This document shows positions 36,401-51,400 of a DNA stretch of 64,000 nt, piece after piece. Origin of the DNA: Lepidostoma basale (taxonomy: Eukaryota; Arthropoda; Insecta; Trichoptera; Lepidostomatidae); contig JAHDVF020001468.1 in assembly GCA_022606425.2 (NCBI GenBank), forward strand, positions 2,211,001-2,275,000. Direction: 5' to 3'. How positions within the stretch are numbered: position 1 is the stretch's first letter; every line of letters begins with the position of its first letter. The notes beneath the pieces were generated by a model. It was not told the DNA's origin and did not search any database. It worked only from the letters and a program-made list of their open reading frames with translations. The position numbers and the translations under genes were made by a program.

Positions 36401-39400
36401 TTAAAACTAAATTAAAATAATAACTAACCATCACGCCATCTCCCCGAATCGGTGGGGAGAAATAATGGACCGCCACAATTTTCAGTCTTGACATACTTTT
36501 TCTCAGCATTCATACATCGTGTCAAGCACGCTCGTCGATTTCTCCGACTCCTCTCGTGGCTGACATTTAAAATTTGATTGATTTGATCGTGCCACGTTTT
36601 TTTCGGTATTTCGCTATTTCTGAATGAAGAAATAATGATAAAAAAAGTATATGTAAACTACGTAAACGGAACAACTAAAATAAATGTATCTAAAATCCAC
36701 TTACGTTATCAAAAATCAGTTTTTTTTATATTGTACATACACACCCTTTTAGATTAAATTGTTTTTCCAACGACATGTTTTAATTACAACTCTTGATACA
36801 ATCTAGCGAATACCATAGTGACGTCGTTTTATTGTTATCAAGTGAAACAGCAAATATATAAAGCCCTGGCCGTAAACATAAATGGCGACCTTACTTATTA
36901 GAGATGAAAAATATTTACATTCTGTAAACACCTCGTTGTTCATCACTCATCCGATGAAAATTCAAATTACCCTCTTGGATATGTTGGGGACCAATAGTCT
37001 GCATGGGATGGGTTCACGCTTACCCATTTCTTCAGACTTGTCAGGGGATTCTTTGAGAATTCCGTCATTTGGAGGGTATTCATCTTTATGTTCCGGATGG
37101 TTGTCTTCGACGGCGTCAGCACAGACTGTTTTATCTCCCAACATACAGAACCAACCTGCCTCTGATGATGGCGGTGGGCCAAGCAATCAAACTGCTGAAC
37201 ATGATCGCTTCAGAGATCGACGTCTTTCATATTAGTGAAAGTACGTTCAGAAGACAAATACTCTTGACTTTAGAGAGTATCTTGTATAATCAAATCGGTT
37301 TATTTCATCAATAGACATTACAAAATTAAGGTTTAAGGCATCTATTGAGAACAGGTAATATAATTTATTGTAAATAGTATACTACCAAAAACGCATGAGA
37401 GATGTTTTGACACTAGGAAGATAAGAAACTCTCCAAAATCAAGAGTATTTGCCTTCTGAACGTACTTTCATTAATATGAAAAATGTTGAACTGCGAGGAG
37501 ACCGTGTTCAGCAGATTAATTGTTCTTCACACCTGTTCCCACGTTCCTAGTATTATATATTATATTTTACCTGTTCTGAATAGAAGCCTTAAACATTAAT
37601 TTTCGTTTGTAATATCTTTGAGAAATAAACTGATTTGATTTTAATTCCCTATTCCACTAGACCAGTGGTTCCCAAAGTGATTCCTACAGATACTCGGGGG
37701 TACTGTTGATAGCTGAGGGGGTCTGTGGCAAATTAAAATTAATTTGGTGCTTAAGACAGTGTCTTTTTTGGAAGGATTGGAAACCGCCATTGGCCCGTAA
37801 GGGCTTCTCCGTCGTTTCTCTCTCTTCTCTTCTACGCTCCCTTGGGTTCAAAATTCACCGACTGATTAGTAGTATCTCCTTTTTTTATTTTCCCTAATAT
37901 AAGTTTTTAAAAATATCGCAATTAAAAATGTTGCTGCGTTTGATTTCGCGTGTGAATTATATTTTACATGGAAAATCTCTCCGAGATCGTGTCCGCAACG
38001 CATAAGAAAAACTTGCGAAATAGAGGATATCGTTCGCTGGAATAGATCCAGAAGAAGATATTGGGGGGACCATGTAGCCCAAATTGATAGTGACAGACTC
38101 ACATATATACAGCCGCTTATGAAATCCCCTCCAGACACCGCCTAAGAGATGGAGGGACAGCTGGACCTCATCATCCCACGAGACATAATTTCTGTGACAC
38201 AGATCGTCAGATCTATTAAAAGAAGAGGAAAAATTATTCTTCTTCTGTTTTATTTAGGACTGTGTCATGTTATATCTCGAAGCCTGTTCCTGTGATGCAG
38301 ATGTCCAACTGTCTCGCCATCTTTTAGGTGGTCTTCCTGCAGATCGATTTCCTGTTGGTACTTTATTTGCGGCTATATTTATCAATCTTTCAGAACATGC
38401 TCTTTCCACGTGATCTCTCCAGTAGCGTCTTCTCAGTCTTCCCCATCGCACGACATCTTCCACATTGCAGATCTTTCTTATTTCAGAATTTCTTACTCTG
38501 TTTCGGAGTGTCGTTCCCGCAACGGATCGGAGAGTCTTCATTTCTGTGGTTCTTACGAGACTTTTTGTTCTGATGGTGTCAGCTCTCGTTTCTATTCCAT
38601 ATGTCATTATAGGACGTACGCATGTCTTGTAGATTCGATTGTTGGAAGAATTCAGAATACTTAAATGTGTTTTCGGGATTATTTTATTTATATTTTATAA
38701 ATAATTATATTTTGAAATATAATAGTGATCCTTTGACAACCTCGACCCAGATAAAAATATTCTTGTTATTTCCTGAAACCTCTCAACTGTAGGTCTACGA
38801 ACAGCAGCACTAACAATATGTGATCAATTATATCCTTTCGTATTTCCGTATAAGTAAGACGTAAACATACACGTTTATACGAGTACATACGAATCAATGT
38901 ATTTTCTTGGTATAAATTAAATACGCGTAATAAAAATATATATTTTATACTAACCACTTAACTAACAAACCATGACGTCCTTTCCCTGGAGGAGAAGGCA
39001 GAGAGGATGGACCGCCACACCATTCTATGTTGACATAACTCTCGCGCCTCTTCTACATTCACACACCGTGACAAGCACGCTCGTCGATTGTTCCTACTTC
39101 TAACATGGCCGCATTTCAGTAATTGATTCATTTGGTCATGCCGTGTCTTCCTTGGCCTTCATCGACTTATTTTTATCCTACTCCATCTCATTATGTCATC
39201 AAATTTAAGGGATCTGCCAATCTCTTCGTTGTTTATCCTATCTCTGAGGGTGTCCACGATAGGTCGCAATATTCACTCCTAGATCTAACTAATTAACCAC
39301 TACGCCGTTTCCCCGGAGGGGTAGACAGAGAGACCGCCATACCGTTCTGTCTTGATAAACTCTCTAGATTCCTCCACATTCATACATTCCAACATGCATG

Positions 39401-42400
39401 CTCGTCGATTTTTCCGACTTCGAATGTGACCGCCTTTCAGTATTTAATTAATTTGGTCATGCCATGCTTTCCTTGGTCTTCCACGGCTTCTCTTTCCACT
39501 CACACTGCTTGTATAAAGCATTTTAACCATTCTTCTCTCTTCCATTTGTTCCATATGTCCAAACCATCTGAGAGATCCTTTTTTAATTTTACTTATGATA
39601 CAATCATCTGCCTTACATTTCTTCCTTATTTCGTCATTCGCTATTCTTTCATATATCGTTTCCGCACATTCTTCTGAGTGATCTCATTTCTACGCTATTT
39701 ATCCTACTTTCATCCTTTTTTTGCCAGTTCCGAGCTTTTCTTCCATACATAAAGGTTGGCACTAGAAGTCCATTATGTACTGCAATCTTTGCTTTATTTG
39801 AAATTACTATAATCACTAGGAATATATAAATAACTCCTAGATACTATAATTCGTAAGATCAATCGGCGATGTCTTACAACTCTTACAACTCTTGAAGAGT
39901 TTTAGCCTCCTTGATGATTTTTCGCCAAGCTCCTTGATCCTGCGCCTTTTTCTCCCAGAAGTCCGATTCGCCTAACCTAGCCAGGTCAGCCAGAACTTTG
40001 TCCATTAGGCGCTGTCTAGGCCTTCCTAGAGGTCTTACTGCAGTCGGTATAGACGCGTACAGGGTCTTGATTGCTCTGGTCTCTTCGGCTCGGCATACGT
40101 GCCCAATCCATGCTAGGCGACCGGCTCTCATGGTGCTCGTTATAAGGGGCTGCTGGGTCATCGTACGGATCTCTTGGTCGGTCCTATGTCTCTGAGTTTC
40201 CGCTGCAACACCGGGTCTGGGTCCCAGGATCATTCTAAGTATCCTATTCTCAAATAGGATACTTAAAATAATCCTGGGACCCGGTATAAATTATATAAAT
40301 TACAAGATATTAATTATTCTAATAAAAAAAATTATGTAAATGTTTTTCTATCAAACTATTGTTAATAGGATTACATAGGCATTATTATGTTTGTGATGAT
40401 AACTTATTCAGTTTTGCTTCATGTGACAAAATGTACTCACTCGTTAAAAATGACGACAGCAGAATACACATATTTTTTCATACTACTAGTATATAATTTT
40501 CACGACTACGCAGTCCAGAGATTTATGTTTCTCGAGTAAATCGTGTCCACGTTGATTTTATCTTTACAAGTATGTGACATTTTCGTCCTCCATACGAAAA
40601 TGTAATAAAGCAAATTATCTTTTTATATGTATATTGTTTTTTTTGCATTTTTAACCGCCCTACTTTTGGGTAATTTTCCGAGAAACGTGCAAAAAAAGCA
40701 GGTTTTTTATTAATGAAATTTGATTGTATATTTATTTTATTTTTTCAAATTACGAAACGTCAAATACTCGGCCGCACACTTCGCCTGCCCCTTGTAAAAC
40801 TATCATATTTATGAAGACAAGTACTCGAGTGTTGTTGACACACGCGTATCCCTAACAGTTTGTACATTTTAGGTACATTACTTTTTCTCAAGCGCGTACG
40901 TGATACGGGATAGCGCAGAATGGTACAGTCACAGTGAACGTATCACGTACGTTCAAATACGTAGAGTGGTTAATATGGGATTGATTTGATCGTGCCACGT
41001 GAGTCGAAGAAATCGACGTGCGTGCATAATACAACAAGTATTGTATGTTATACATATAAATTTGTCACAGCCCCATAATTACAGTTCTTTAGAATTATAA
41101 ATATTTGTAAAAAAAAAATATATATATATGATATCCTCTTTATTTTTTAAACCATTTAGTATTTTATCTAAATAATATAATACATAACTAAACTAACCAA
41201 CCTTCACGCCTTTTCACCGGCGGGGTAGATAGAAAAGATGGAACACCATACTACTCTGTCCCGACATATCTCCCGAGATTCCTCTACATCCAGACATTGT
41301 AATATCGTCGTCGATTTTACCAACTTTTAATATAGCCGCCTTTTAGTATTTGAGTAATTTGGTCATCCCAAGCTATCCTTGGCATTCCACGGCTTCTCAA
41401 ATCAAATCAGTTTATTTCATCAAAAGACATCTATTGAGAACAGGTAAAATAATATATTGTATATAGTATACTACCAGAAACGCATGGGATATGGTTCGAC
41501 AATAGGAAAACAAGATACTCTCCAGAATTAAGAGTATTTACCTTCTGAACGTAGTTTCACTAATATGAAAGACGTCGATCTCCGAGGAAACCGCGTTCAG
41601 CAGATTAATTGCTCTTCCCACCGGTGTCACCAGAGGCAGGTTGGTTCTGGCGGCCGGTAGGTAAAACAATCTATGCTGTCGCTGTCGGAGAAATCTATCA
41701 GGGACAAAGGGCCGAACACTGGTCAGCACGGCCGAGTTCTCGAAATATCCCCTGAGTAATCTAAATAAATGGGTTATAAGATGCCCATCTCTTTGAAGCT
41801 GCAGAGAGTTGATCCCAAGCATTCTGCTAGCTATCCGTGGCAACCATAGAGCCACGGATAGCTACCATATTCCCTCATGTAGAGATACCTCAGAATTTTT
41901 TTCTGAACCCTCTCACACAGCTTTTATACAACATTTTAACTATTCTTCTCTCGCCCATTCATTCCATGTGTCCAAACCATCTCAGGGATCCTTTTTTAAT
42001 TTTACTTTTGATGTAATCGTCTGCCTTACATTTCTCCCTTATTTCTTCCTTCGGTTTTCTATTATATATATCGTTTTTCTACACATTCTTCTCAGTGATC
42101 TCAATTCTACGGCATTTATCTCACTTTCATCCTTTTTTGCCCGCTCCAAGCTTCGCTCTCATACATGTGGGTAAAATAATACATATCAATTATAATACTT
42201 AAATCACGATGATAATAAATTCAAATGTAATATATTTTTAGGAAATTGAAATAACTTTGTTTAAACCACTAATTATTTTTAAAAATATGAAAAAACACGC
42301 CATGTTTCGGAGGATACCTCCATCTTCAGGTGTAAAAATATAATAAAAAATAAACAAAGAAAGACTAATATAAAAACGCATTTAAAATTCGATACAATAC

Positions 42401-45400
42401 TTCAAATTTTAAAAATTACCTGGGCTATTTGTTATGTACTGATAATTATCAGTACTAATAACAAATAGCCCAGGTTAATTTTAAAATTTGAATTATTGTA
42501 TCGAATTTTAAATGCGTTTTTAAATTAGTCTTTCTTTGTTTAGTTTTTATTATATTTTTACACCTGAAAATGGAGATATCCTCCGAAACATGGCGTGTTT
42601 TTAAATATTTTTTTAATAATTAGTGGATTAAACAAAGTTATTTTCAATTCCCTGAGTATATTACTATGGAATTCCACTACTGTGTTAATGCCTTAACGTT
42701 CAATAAATATATATTTTAAATGTTATTAAGTACATATTAACAATTATCCAAAATTTTCACGTGTGTTTATTGAATCATGGCATTTAACTAATAACTTGCC
42801 TCTTGTGATTACTTATCAATAGTATTTGTGCATTAATTCTGTCTCCCTCCGGGGTGTTACAGCGATAAATATAGAGGCCGGTAGAAAACGTGCAATAACA
42901 TTGTGTCCAACGATCAATTCTGTACACACCCATGTCTACATTTCATTAAAATTTATCTTTCTTCGTTCATTGCCACGCGATAAGTGATCTGTTGTGTACA
43001 ATGTTATCATGCTGTTTTCTTACATAAGGTTTACGTCACGTGTCGCTGCTTCCAACGGAAGAAACTAGATGTCGTTGGCTAGCCCATTTTTAAATCGGTA
43101 TCATTTTCATTATGATTGATAAATAATGCCCTCAAAATGATGTATTTTTAAAAATAGTACGTTTTTCAAGTACGATGATAAGCAGTATTATTTTAACACA
43201 TTAGCAATAGATGTCGCTAATATATGCTTTTCCTTAAAAATCCCATTAATTTATAATATTTCATTTGTATAATATATAATATTATGCAACCTTTATTTAC
43301 ATCCGATGTACTACGCCGCATATTTTTCCTATATATTTTATATTATTATCAAAAATTATATGTCAATGATGTAAATGGAACCAGAAATAGAGGACGACCG
43401 AGGAAAACGTGGCACGATCAAATAAATCAAATATTGAATGTCGGCCATGTGAGGAGTCAGAGAAATCGACGCGCGTGCATGACACGATGTATGAATGTTG
43501 AGGAAGCGAGAGAAATATGTCGGGAAAGAAAAGTGTGGCAGTCCATTCTTTCTGCCTACCCCTTCGGGGAGACGGCGTGATGGTTAGTTAGTTAGCTAGT
43601 TTTTTTTATTATCTTCATTGATAATTGTTGATAACTGACTAACCATCACGCCGTCTCCCCGAAGGGGTAGGCAGAAAGAACTGCCACACTTTTCTTTCCT
43701 AACATATTTCTCAACATTCATACATCGTGTCGTGCACGCGCGTCGATTTCTCTGACTCCTCACGAGGCCGACATTCAATATTTGATCGTGCCACGTTTTC
43801 CTCGGTCTAATTGTTAATTTTTTTTTTCATTTAAATATATTGTATTTTCTGCGTAAAGTGATAACGTTAAAAAAAAATTCAGTCACTAGTCTTCGATTAC
43901 AAATTTCTGAAAAAGTGTGTTTTTATTTTATTTTTGTAAAGATTAAAAAAAAATCGTAAACCCTTATTTTTATTTAAACCTTGAGTAGTAAGATATTAAT
44001 GACATTTTAAAATATCGTTTGTTTATTTTGTAAAACATGTCTAATCAATTTATGTCGATGGTAGTCGATCATAGTCTAAATCCTGACGTAATCTAGAAAT
44101 ATTTTAGAAATTATAATTGCGACCCACGCATGGGGCCATACACTAACTGACTCTGTATTTCAACGCCCCACGGCTGGGGCGGTACGCACGGAGAGGTTAA
44201 GAATTATTGTTCCCCTTACGCGATAATGTACCGCGTTCCCGCTGAATACTATTTAAATATTTTGAACAACAATATTTTTTATCCGAATCCACCAGCCTCG
44301 AGTGTCAAATACTTTTCTAGTGGGATTACATAAATGTCATAACATCTTCATTGACGGGACTATAACTCGGAGTGGGTCATATCTACCTACTGCAATCACC
44401 TCAACAAACCCCTGTCCGGTGAGTTTAATCAAGTACCAGATTACAGGACAGTTCGAAGTCTATACTCATGTCTCTTTCATGAGTTATGAGCAGTCTGAAG
44501 TCCAAACTCAAACCTTTTTTGTCTAGAGCAGTAATCTCAAACTGCAGCTCTTCCACGAAAAGCGTGTTTAAAATGTGTTTCTTATTCTTCTTCTTCAGCC
44601 TATTCCCGTCCACTCCTGGACAAAGGCCTTCGTTCCACCCCAATTTGTCTTGTGCAGACTGCATCCAGGTTATTACAATATGTCTGTTCAGATCATCCTT
44701 CCACCGTAGTTGTGTTCGCCCTGCATTTCTCTCTTGCCTTGCACGGTCTCCAAGTCAGCAGTCTACTTGTCCATTTTTCTTCCCTGCTTCTGGCTACGTG
44801 ACCTGCCCATTGCCACCTCAGAGCTATTTTCGGTTATGGGTTTGTGTGGTATTTTCTAGATGACACATGTGTTATTATTTTATTGAATAGTCAGCACAAG
44901 CCAAATCGATGTAAAGTGTATAAAAGCTTTCATACTGATTCTAATAACGTTTGATGGGTAGCTAATCTATCACCATTTTATTGTCACGTGAATTCTACAC
45001 CAGACCAAAGACAGTGTGACAATCACACTGCTATCGCCCGAAATTGAACCCGGGACCTTCGATGTGCCAGTCATATAGCACTTGCCATTCGGCAACGAAG
45101 GTCGTCAGTAGTATATGGCACGGCAAATATTATATATAGCAGAGGACACATCCCACTTTGGCCTACCGGACATGAAATAAAAATAATATTTGCAAATGTG
45201 TCATTTGTAATACGAAAGAATTGTGATTTAATTGAATTATCTAGATAACTTTAAGCCACAGCTTAGGTGGATGACTCGTTTTTTTTTATTTCTTTTGCAT
45301 CTTTTAATATTTTTATTGTGAAACAAATGTGTTCAACAGCTATTTGAGAGGATTACCTTGTCAGCATTATGTGCGGTATTGCCCTTATCAGATTTAAATA

Positions 45401-48400
45401 GCAATAATCGCTGAGGTCATGTGATCGAATCGCACAAAGCGACAATGTTGTACTGATTGTCTCTACCTCCCCGATTTTTTCAGACAAAAGCTCACCTCAC
45501 CGAAGTGGAACAGATTCAAAGGCGTCAAATTAAGATGGAAAGACAAGATTCGCCTCAACAATGTCATCTGGAGGTGCTGGCACATGCAATGTGAGTATAA
45601 TATAACCTGTGCATATCTAAAATGCCAATAAGTTTGTTCTTCAAATTGAAATCTTATTTTTGTACGTATTGATATGTCATGGAAAAAGAATGTAGAGCGG
45701 AAGAAGGTATTATGAACAAAATTATGAAAGGATCGCTGCGATGGTTCGGACATATGGAACGCACGGATGGAGAAAGAATGGTTAAGAAAGTATACGTTAA
45801 TGATGTACATGGAGTACGGAGTCGAGGCAGACCGAGGAAAACATGGCATGACCAAATCAATCAAATTTTAATGGTGGTCACTTTAGAAGTCGGAGGAATC
45901 GACGTGCGTGTATGACTCGTTGTATGAATGTAGAGGAAGCTAGAAAGGTTTGCCAGGATAGAGTAGTGTGGCGGGCCATTCTCTCTGCCTACCCCTGCGG
46001 GGAAACGGCGATGGTTTGTTTGATATGTCATAATTTAAAATAGGCATAAATGCGTATGTCGCCAAGAAAGAATACGAGAATATTTTGAATACAATAGAGC
46101 AACATAAAAATACTTCGATTTCCTCCTAAATGCACACGATTCGCATGCCCGACAGCGTTTCTGGATTATTCTGAAATTTGATCTGATTATTGTTGTATTA
46201 TGACCAGTAGTGTAGAAAACAAAAGGAGAAAATTTGGTGTGTTTAATTGTGAAATTTTTAACTTGGTGATAAAAAAATATTTACATTCAAATTTAATATA
46301 ATCTAATTACTATTTTTCGATCAACCAAGTTTTTAAAGGATAGAAAATATATTTACTTCCGTGAAGGGTTGTAACTAATAGTAAATAAAGAATCTACTTT
46401 TAATGTTCAATATTAAACCTTCGGCTTTCCGTTATTTTTATTTGTTTTTATTTTGTATTAAAATAGTTCACACAAACTAGTGTGGAGTCAGTCGATGGGT
46501 TAAAAAAACTTGTGCCTGTAATGGTAAAATTAATATATAAAAATACTATTTTTTTATTTTTCCTTGAACAATTATGTAAAACTACTGTTAAAGAAACAGT
46601 AATTTAAAACAACATATTAAATTATCAATACGAATAAAAAGGTGAATTTTCTAAAAAATATATATATTTAATGGGAATAAAAAAATTATAGAAAAAATAC
46701 GTTTTCATTTGTCTATTATTATAACATCTGTCAGATCATAACAATTTTATAATATTTTAAATATGTATCTTAATAATGTATCACTGAAGAAGGACTTGTT
46801 GTCCGAAACATGTCTATGTAATAATTTTTTTTTAAATATAAGTGTTGTATGGTATACGAGTATACAAAGTATATAATAAAAAAATAATAATTTATAACTT
46901 TGTTTATTAATGCAAATAAGCTTAAAAGACGGTCTCCAAGCTAGATTAAAATATTTCTAATGTATTTTGAATGTTTGAGATGTATCGATTAAAAAAACTA
47001 GCAGTTGATAACGTTGTGAGGAAAATAACGAAAAATGTGTTGATGATGTGAGTGTGAGTCTGAAGAAAACGTGGCACGACCAAACCAAATTTTAAATGTC
47101 GGCCATATGATGACTCGGAGTAATCGACGTACGTAACATATTTATGTGATAGATGTAGGAATGTACAGAAAACCGACAAATAATATCATCATCAGCCGTC
47201 TGTCATCCACTGCTGAACGTAGGCCTTTCCCAAAGCACGCCACCGCCCCCTATCCATTGGCGCTCCCATCCATCCATGTCCAGCAATCCTCTTCAGATCG
47301 TCGGTCTAGCGGGCAGGGGGACGTCCAACTCTACGGAATCCTGTACGCGGTCTCCACTCCAGAACCCGTCTTCCCCATCGGCTGTCGGTTCTCCGACAGA
47401 TATGGCCAGCCCACCGCCACTTCAGCCCGCCTATCCGCAGAGCCACCTCAGTCACCTTGGTTTGTTGTCGAATAAATTTGTTTCTAAATCTGTCCCTCAA
47501 GATTATTCCAAGCATGGCTCTTTCCATGGCGCGCTTGGCGACCTAGAATCTGTAGACTAGACCTTTTGTCAGTGTCCACGTCTCGGCTCCGTACGTCATG
47601 ACTGACAAGACGCACTGGTTAAAGACTTTAGTCTTGAGGTATTGTGGTATTTTGGAAGTGAGAATATGACGTAATTTTCCAAAGGCCGCCCAACCCAATT
47701 GAATTCTTTGGTCGGCTTCTTTCTCGAATTCGTTTCGTCCTAATTGTATAATTTGGCCAAGTTACTTGTACCACTTCGAGAGCCGACCCATCGACAGTTG
47801 CCGATCTCGGGATAATATGTCAGGAATAAATAATTAAATGATTTTTGTGGTTGTTTATGGAGAAATATCGTGATGGTTTGTCAGTTATTATTAAAACAGT
47901 CCTTATTGGTGTTCTGCTTATAATAAAATATTTGTTTTCAAATGTTTATACAGCTTGCACAACGTTTTTTTACCGCCGCGACCACATTTCACATTTTAAC
48001 TGAACGTTAATAACCAGTAAACATTACGCGTGAAAATCAAGTTTACATTATTCTTATTTTTCGTCTCCTATCGGAGGTTCGACTGCATCTTGGCGTTTTC
48101 TACCCTTGATACAGCAGCTCTAAACAGAGATGTTGTGCTGCAACTAAACCATTCTCGAAGATTCTAGACAGGATTTTTCTTCTTCTCCTGACACTTCGTT
48201 TTCCGTTAATTTTACCTTGGACATTCAGTTACAGTATTAATTAACGTTATATATTTTTTTTTCAATACTATCGTAGTTTGCTTGATCAAAAACATCATAT
48301 CGCATATTTTTCTTAATCAAAAATACTACATTACTTTTTCTTCTTCTTCCTCAGCCTATTCGCGTCCACTCCTGGACAATGGCCTCCTCCATTCGCTTCC

Positions 48401-51400
48401 ATGTCACTCTGTTTTGTGCAGACTGCATCCAGGTTATTCCGACGTGTCTGTTCAGATCATCCTTCCACCGTAGTTGCGGTCGCCCTGCACTTCTCTTTGC
48501 TGACCACGGTCTCCAAGTCAGCAGTCTTCTTGTCTATTTTTCATCTGAGCTTCTGGCTACGTGACCTGCCCATTGCCATTTTAGAGTCGCCACCCGGTGG
48601 ATGATGTAAGTGATCTTTGTTTTTTTTTTCACCATATCGTTTATCACCGTATCAAACGATACGGTGAGAGAAAAAACAAAGATCACTGACATCATCCACC
48701 GGGTGGCGACTCTAAAATGGCAATGGGCAGGTCACGTAGCCAGAAGCTCAGATGAAAAATAGACAAGAAGACTGCTGACTTGGAGACCGTGGTCAGCAAA
48801 GAGAAGTGCAGGGCGACCGCAACTACGGTGGAAGGATGATCTGAACAGACACGTCGGAATAACCTGACTCTGCCTCTTAGGCTTATTCCTAACATGGCTC
48901 TTTCCATTGCTCTTTGGGTCACTCGTAGTTTCTCGGCACTTTGTTTGGACAATGTTTCAAGACCATAAGTACCAACTGGCAGAACACAGGCTTCATAGAC
49001 TTTTCGGTTTTTTTCCGGTTTTTAATGTTTAACTATATTACATAATTCCTTAATCGAATAAGAAAATTTTAAAAAATAATCCCACAATCCCCCACCCCGA
49101 CCCTCCCACAGACAGCTTGCGGCACAATTCGCTGAACAAAATGGCATTACTCGAGTATGTTATCTCTCGCGATCATTATATTTCATTTTTCTCATTTATT
49201 ATCGTCATCGATAGTATCATTAACGTAGCATTTCTCTAATGAGTTATCGTCCTTGGCTCTCCGTCGTATCCGAAGAAGACTATCCTTCACGGATGTGGCT
49301 CCTCAAATTGATATAGTGTCCTATCCTGGGCCCACGAACTCTGAAGCATCTAGAGCAGAAGAAGACTCTGACAGCGCAGCGAAGAATAAAAAAATAGATA
49401 ACACAAGATATTAAAAAAAGCTATGAAAAGATATCAATAGAAGTTTGAATAAATTAATATAAAAAATATTTGTATTCTTCGATGGCCCTACAGCCCATAT
49501 CGAGCCTTAGTATCAAAATTTGAGTAGATGGTGAAATCTTAAATCCTGTAATTGTCGGTACTGGCATCAGACAGGGCGATAGTCTGAATCCATTCCTCTT
49601 CAAACTTATAATGGATGATTTTGTGAAGGAAATTAAAACATTTAATAACATTTTCATACTCGTATTTACCGAGACTGAGGAAAACCTGCAATCACTTTTG
49701 TACGTAATCCATCTTGCTAGTCAAAATACAACACGACTATCAGTAACTAAAACTAACAGTATATTATTCTCTCAAGATCCGGTGGGATGTAGCGTGTCTA
49801 TGGAAGATATTTCAGTGGAACTTCATTTATTTATTTAATTTATTTATTTATAAAGATTACAAAAATTACAGATGCGTCCAAGTCGTCTGCAACCTCAAAA
49901 TTACATAATTAGATATACGTATTTTCAAAATAACATTTTAAAAAATAACAAAATACATAAATACTACGGCATCAGAGATAACAATCACAACATTCATATT
50001 GCATCCCTGAGGCAACTCACACTATCACGAAATATGTCGACCTCCGAGGCGATTAAGCAATAAGATTTCCCTACCCACCGGCATAACCATTGACAGGTTG
50101 GTTCTGCAGCGCGGCAAATAAAAAAATCTGAGCTGTCTTTGACGAAGGGACAAATAGACCTACATCACTCAGGATATCCGAGTTTTGTATACGGCCGCCA
50201 ATCAGCTGAAAGAAGTGAACTCCCAAGTGAATATTCCTCCTTCTCTCCAATGATTGGTAGCTTAGCATACCTAGCAAGAATTCAGTCGGAAAGAGCCACG
50301 GGTAATAATCGCGCTCCCTGAGGTAAAGAAAGCGCAGCTCAAGTATCAGGGTGTAGAATTGTGTGGGCAAACTGATCTACCGTGTGAAGTGATGGGTCAA
50401 GTAAATAAGGCTGCAATCATCTCAGAATGTTTGAAAAATTCAATATGGAAAAACCCTGACATGAAGATCAGCAGCAAAGTAAGGATCTATAAAACTTGTG
50501 TGCGACCCGCCATGATATTAGGTCCTTACATATGAAATTGGCGTTTTGTATGGGAGGAACATAAAGTTTATTTTTTTTAATATAATATATTTATTTAATC
50601 AAAGTATGTACCATTGCTATCTATGCACTTTTGCCATCTCATAGGTAGTTCATCGATCCCTTTACTAAAAAAACCATTCGGACGGGAATCAATAAAATCT
50701 TTGAAGTCGGTTTGGACTGCCCCATCGGAGTTGAATTTTTTCCCTTGCAAGAAGTTATCCAAATTTCGAAAAAAATAGTAATCTGTTGGGGCAAGGTCCG
50801 GAGAGTACGGTGGATGTCTTAGACATTCCAATTGAAGCTCTTCTAATTTGGTAGCCGTCTGTTGTGCAGTGTGTGGTCTAGCGTTATCATGAAGCAGCAG
50901 TGGCCTAGAGCGATTAACCAGCCTCGGTTGTTTAGCAGCTAGCTTTTCCATCATGGTTTGCAGTTGCTGACAATAGACATCTGCCGTAATCGTCTGGCCA
51001 GATTTAAGAAAGCTGTAGTGAACGACACCAGCACTAGTCCACCAAACGCTCACAAGTAACTTTTTTGGAGTCAATTTTCGCTTGGGGCATGGTTTGGCTG
51101 GTTCGGCAGGGTTCAGCCATTGCGATGAGTGCTTCCGATTATCATACAGGATCCACTTTTCATCACAGGTAATGATTCGATTCAAAATCCCTTCATTATT
51201 GTGCCGGTTGAGTAATGCAACGCAGCAGTCAACGCGCGTTTGTTGATTTGCTTCACTTAATTCGCGAGGTACCCACCTTTCAAGCTTTTTCACCTTCCCA
51301 ATTTGCTTCAAGTGGATTAAAACAGTTTTATCACTAACACCGCAGCCTGCAGCTAACTCGGACGTGGTTTGCGATGGATCCGCTTTCACAATAGCCTTCA

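Noticed and set aside
45335..45412. Further hammerhead-like motif (CTGATAAGGGC on the minus strand)
   Set aside because: Stem II does not pair convincingly and no GAAAC follows at the right distance.
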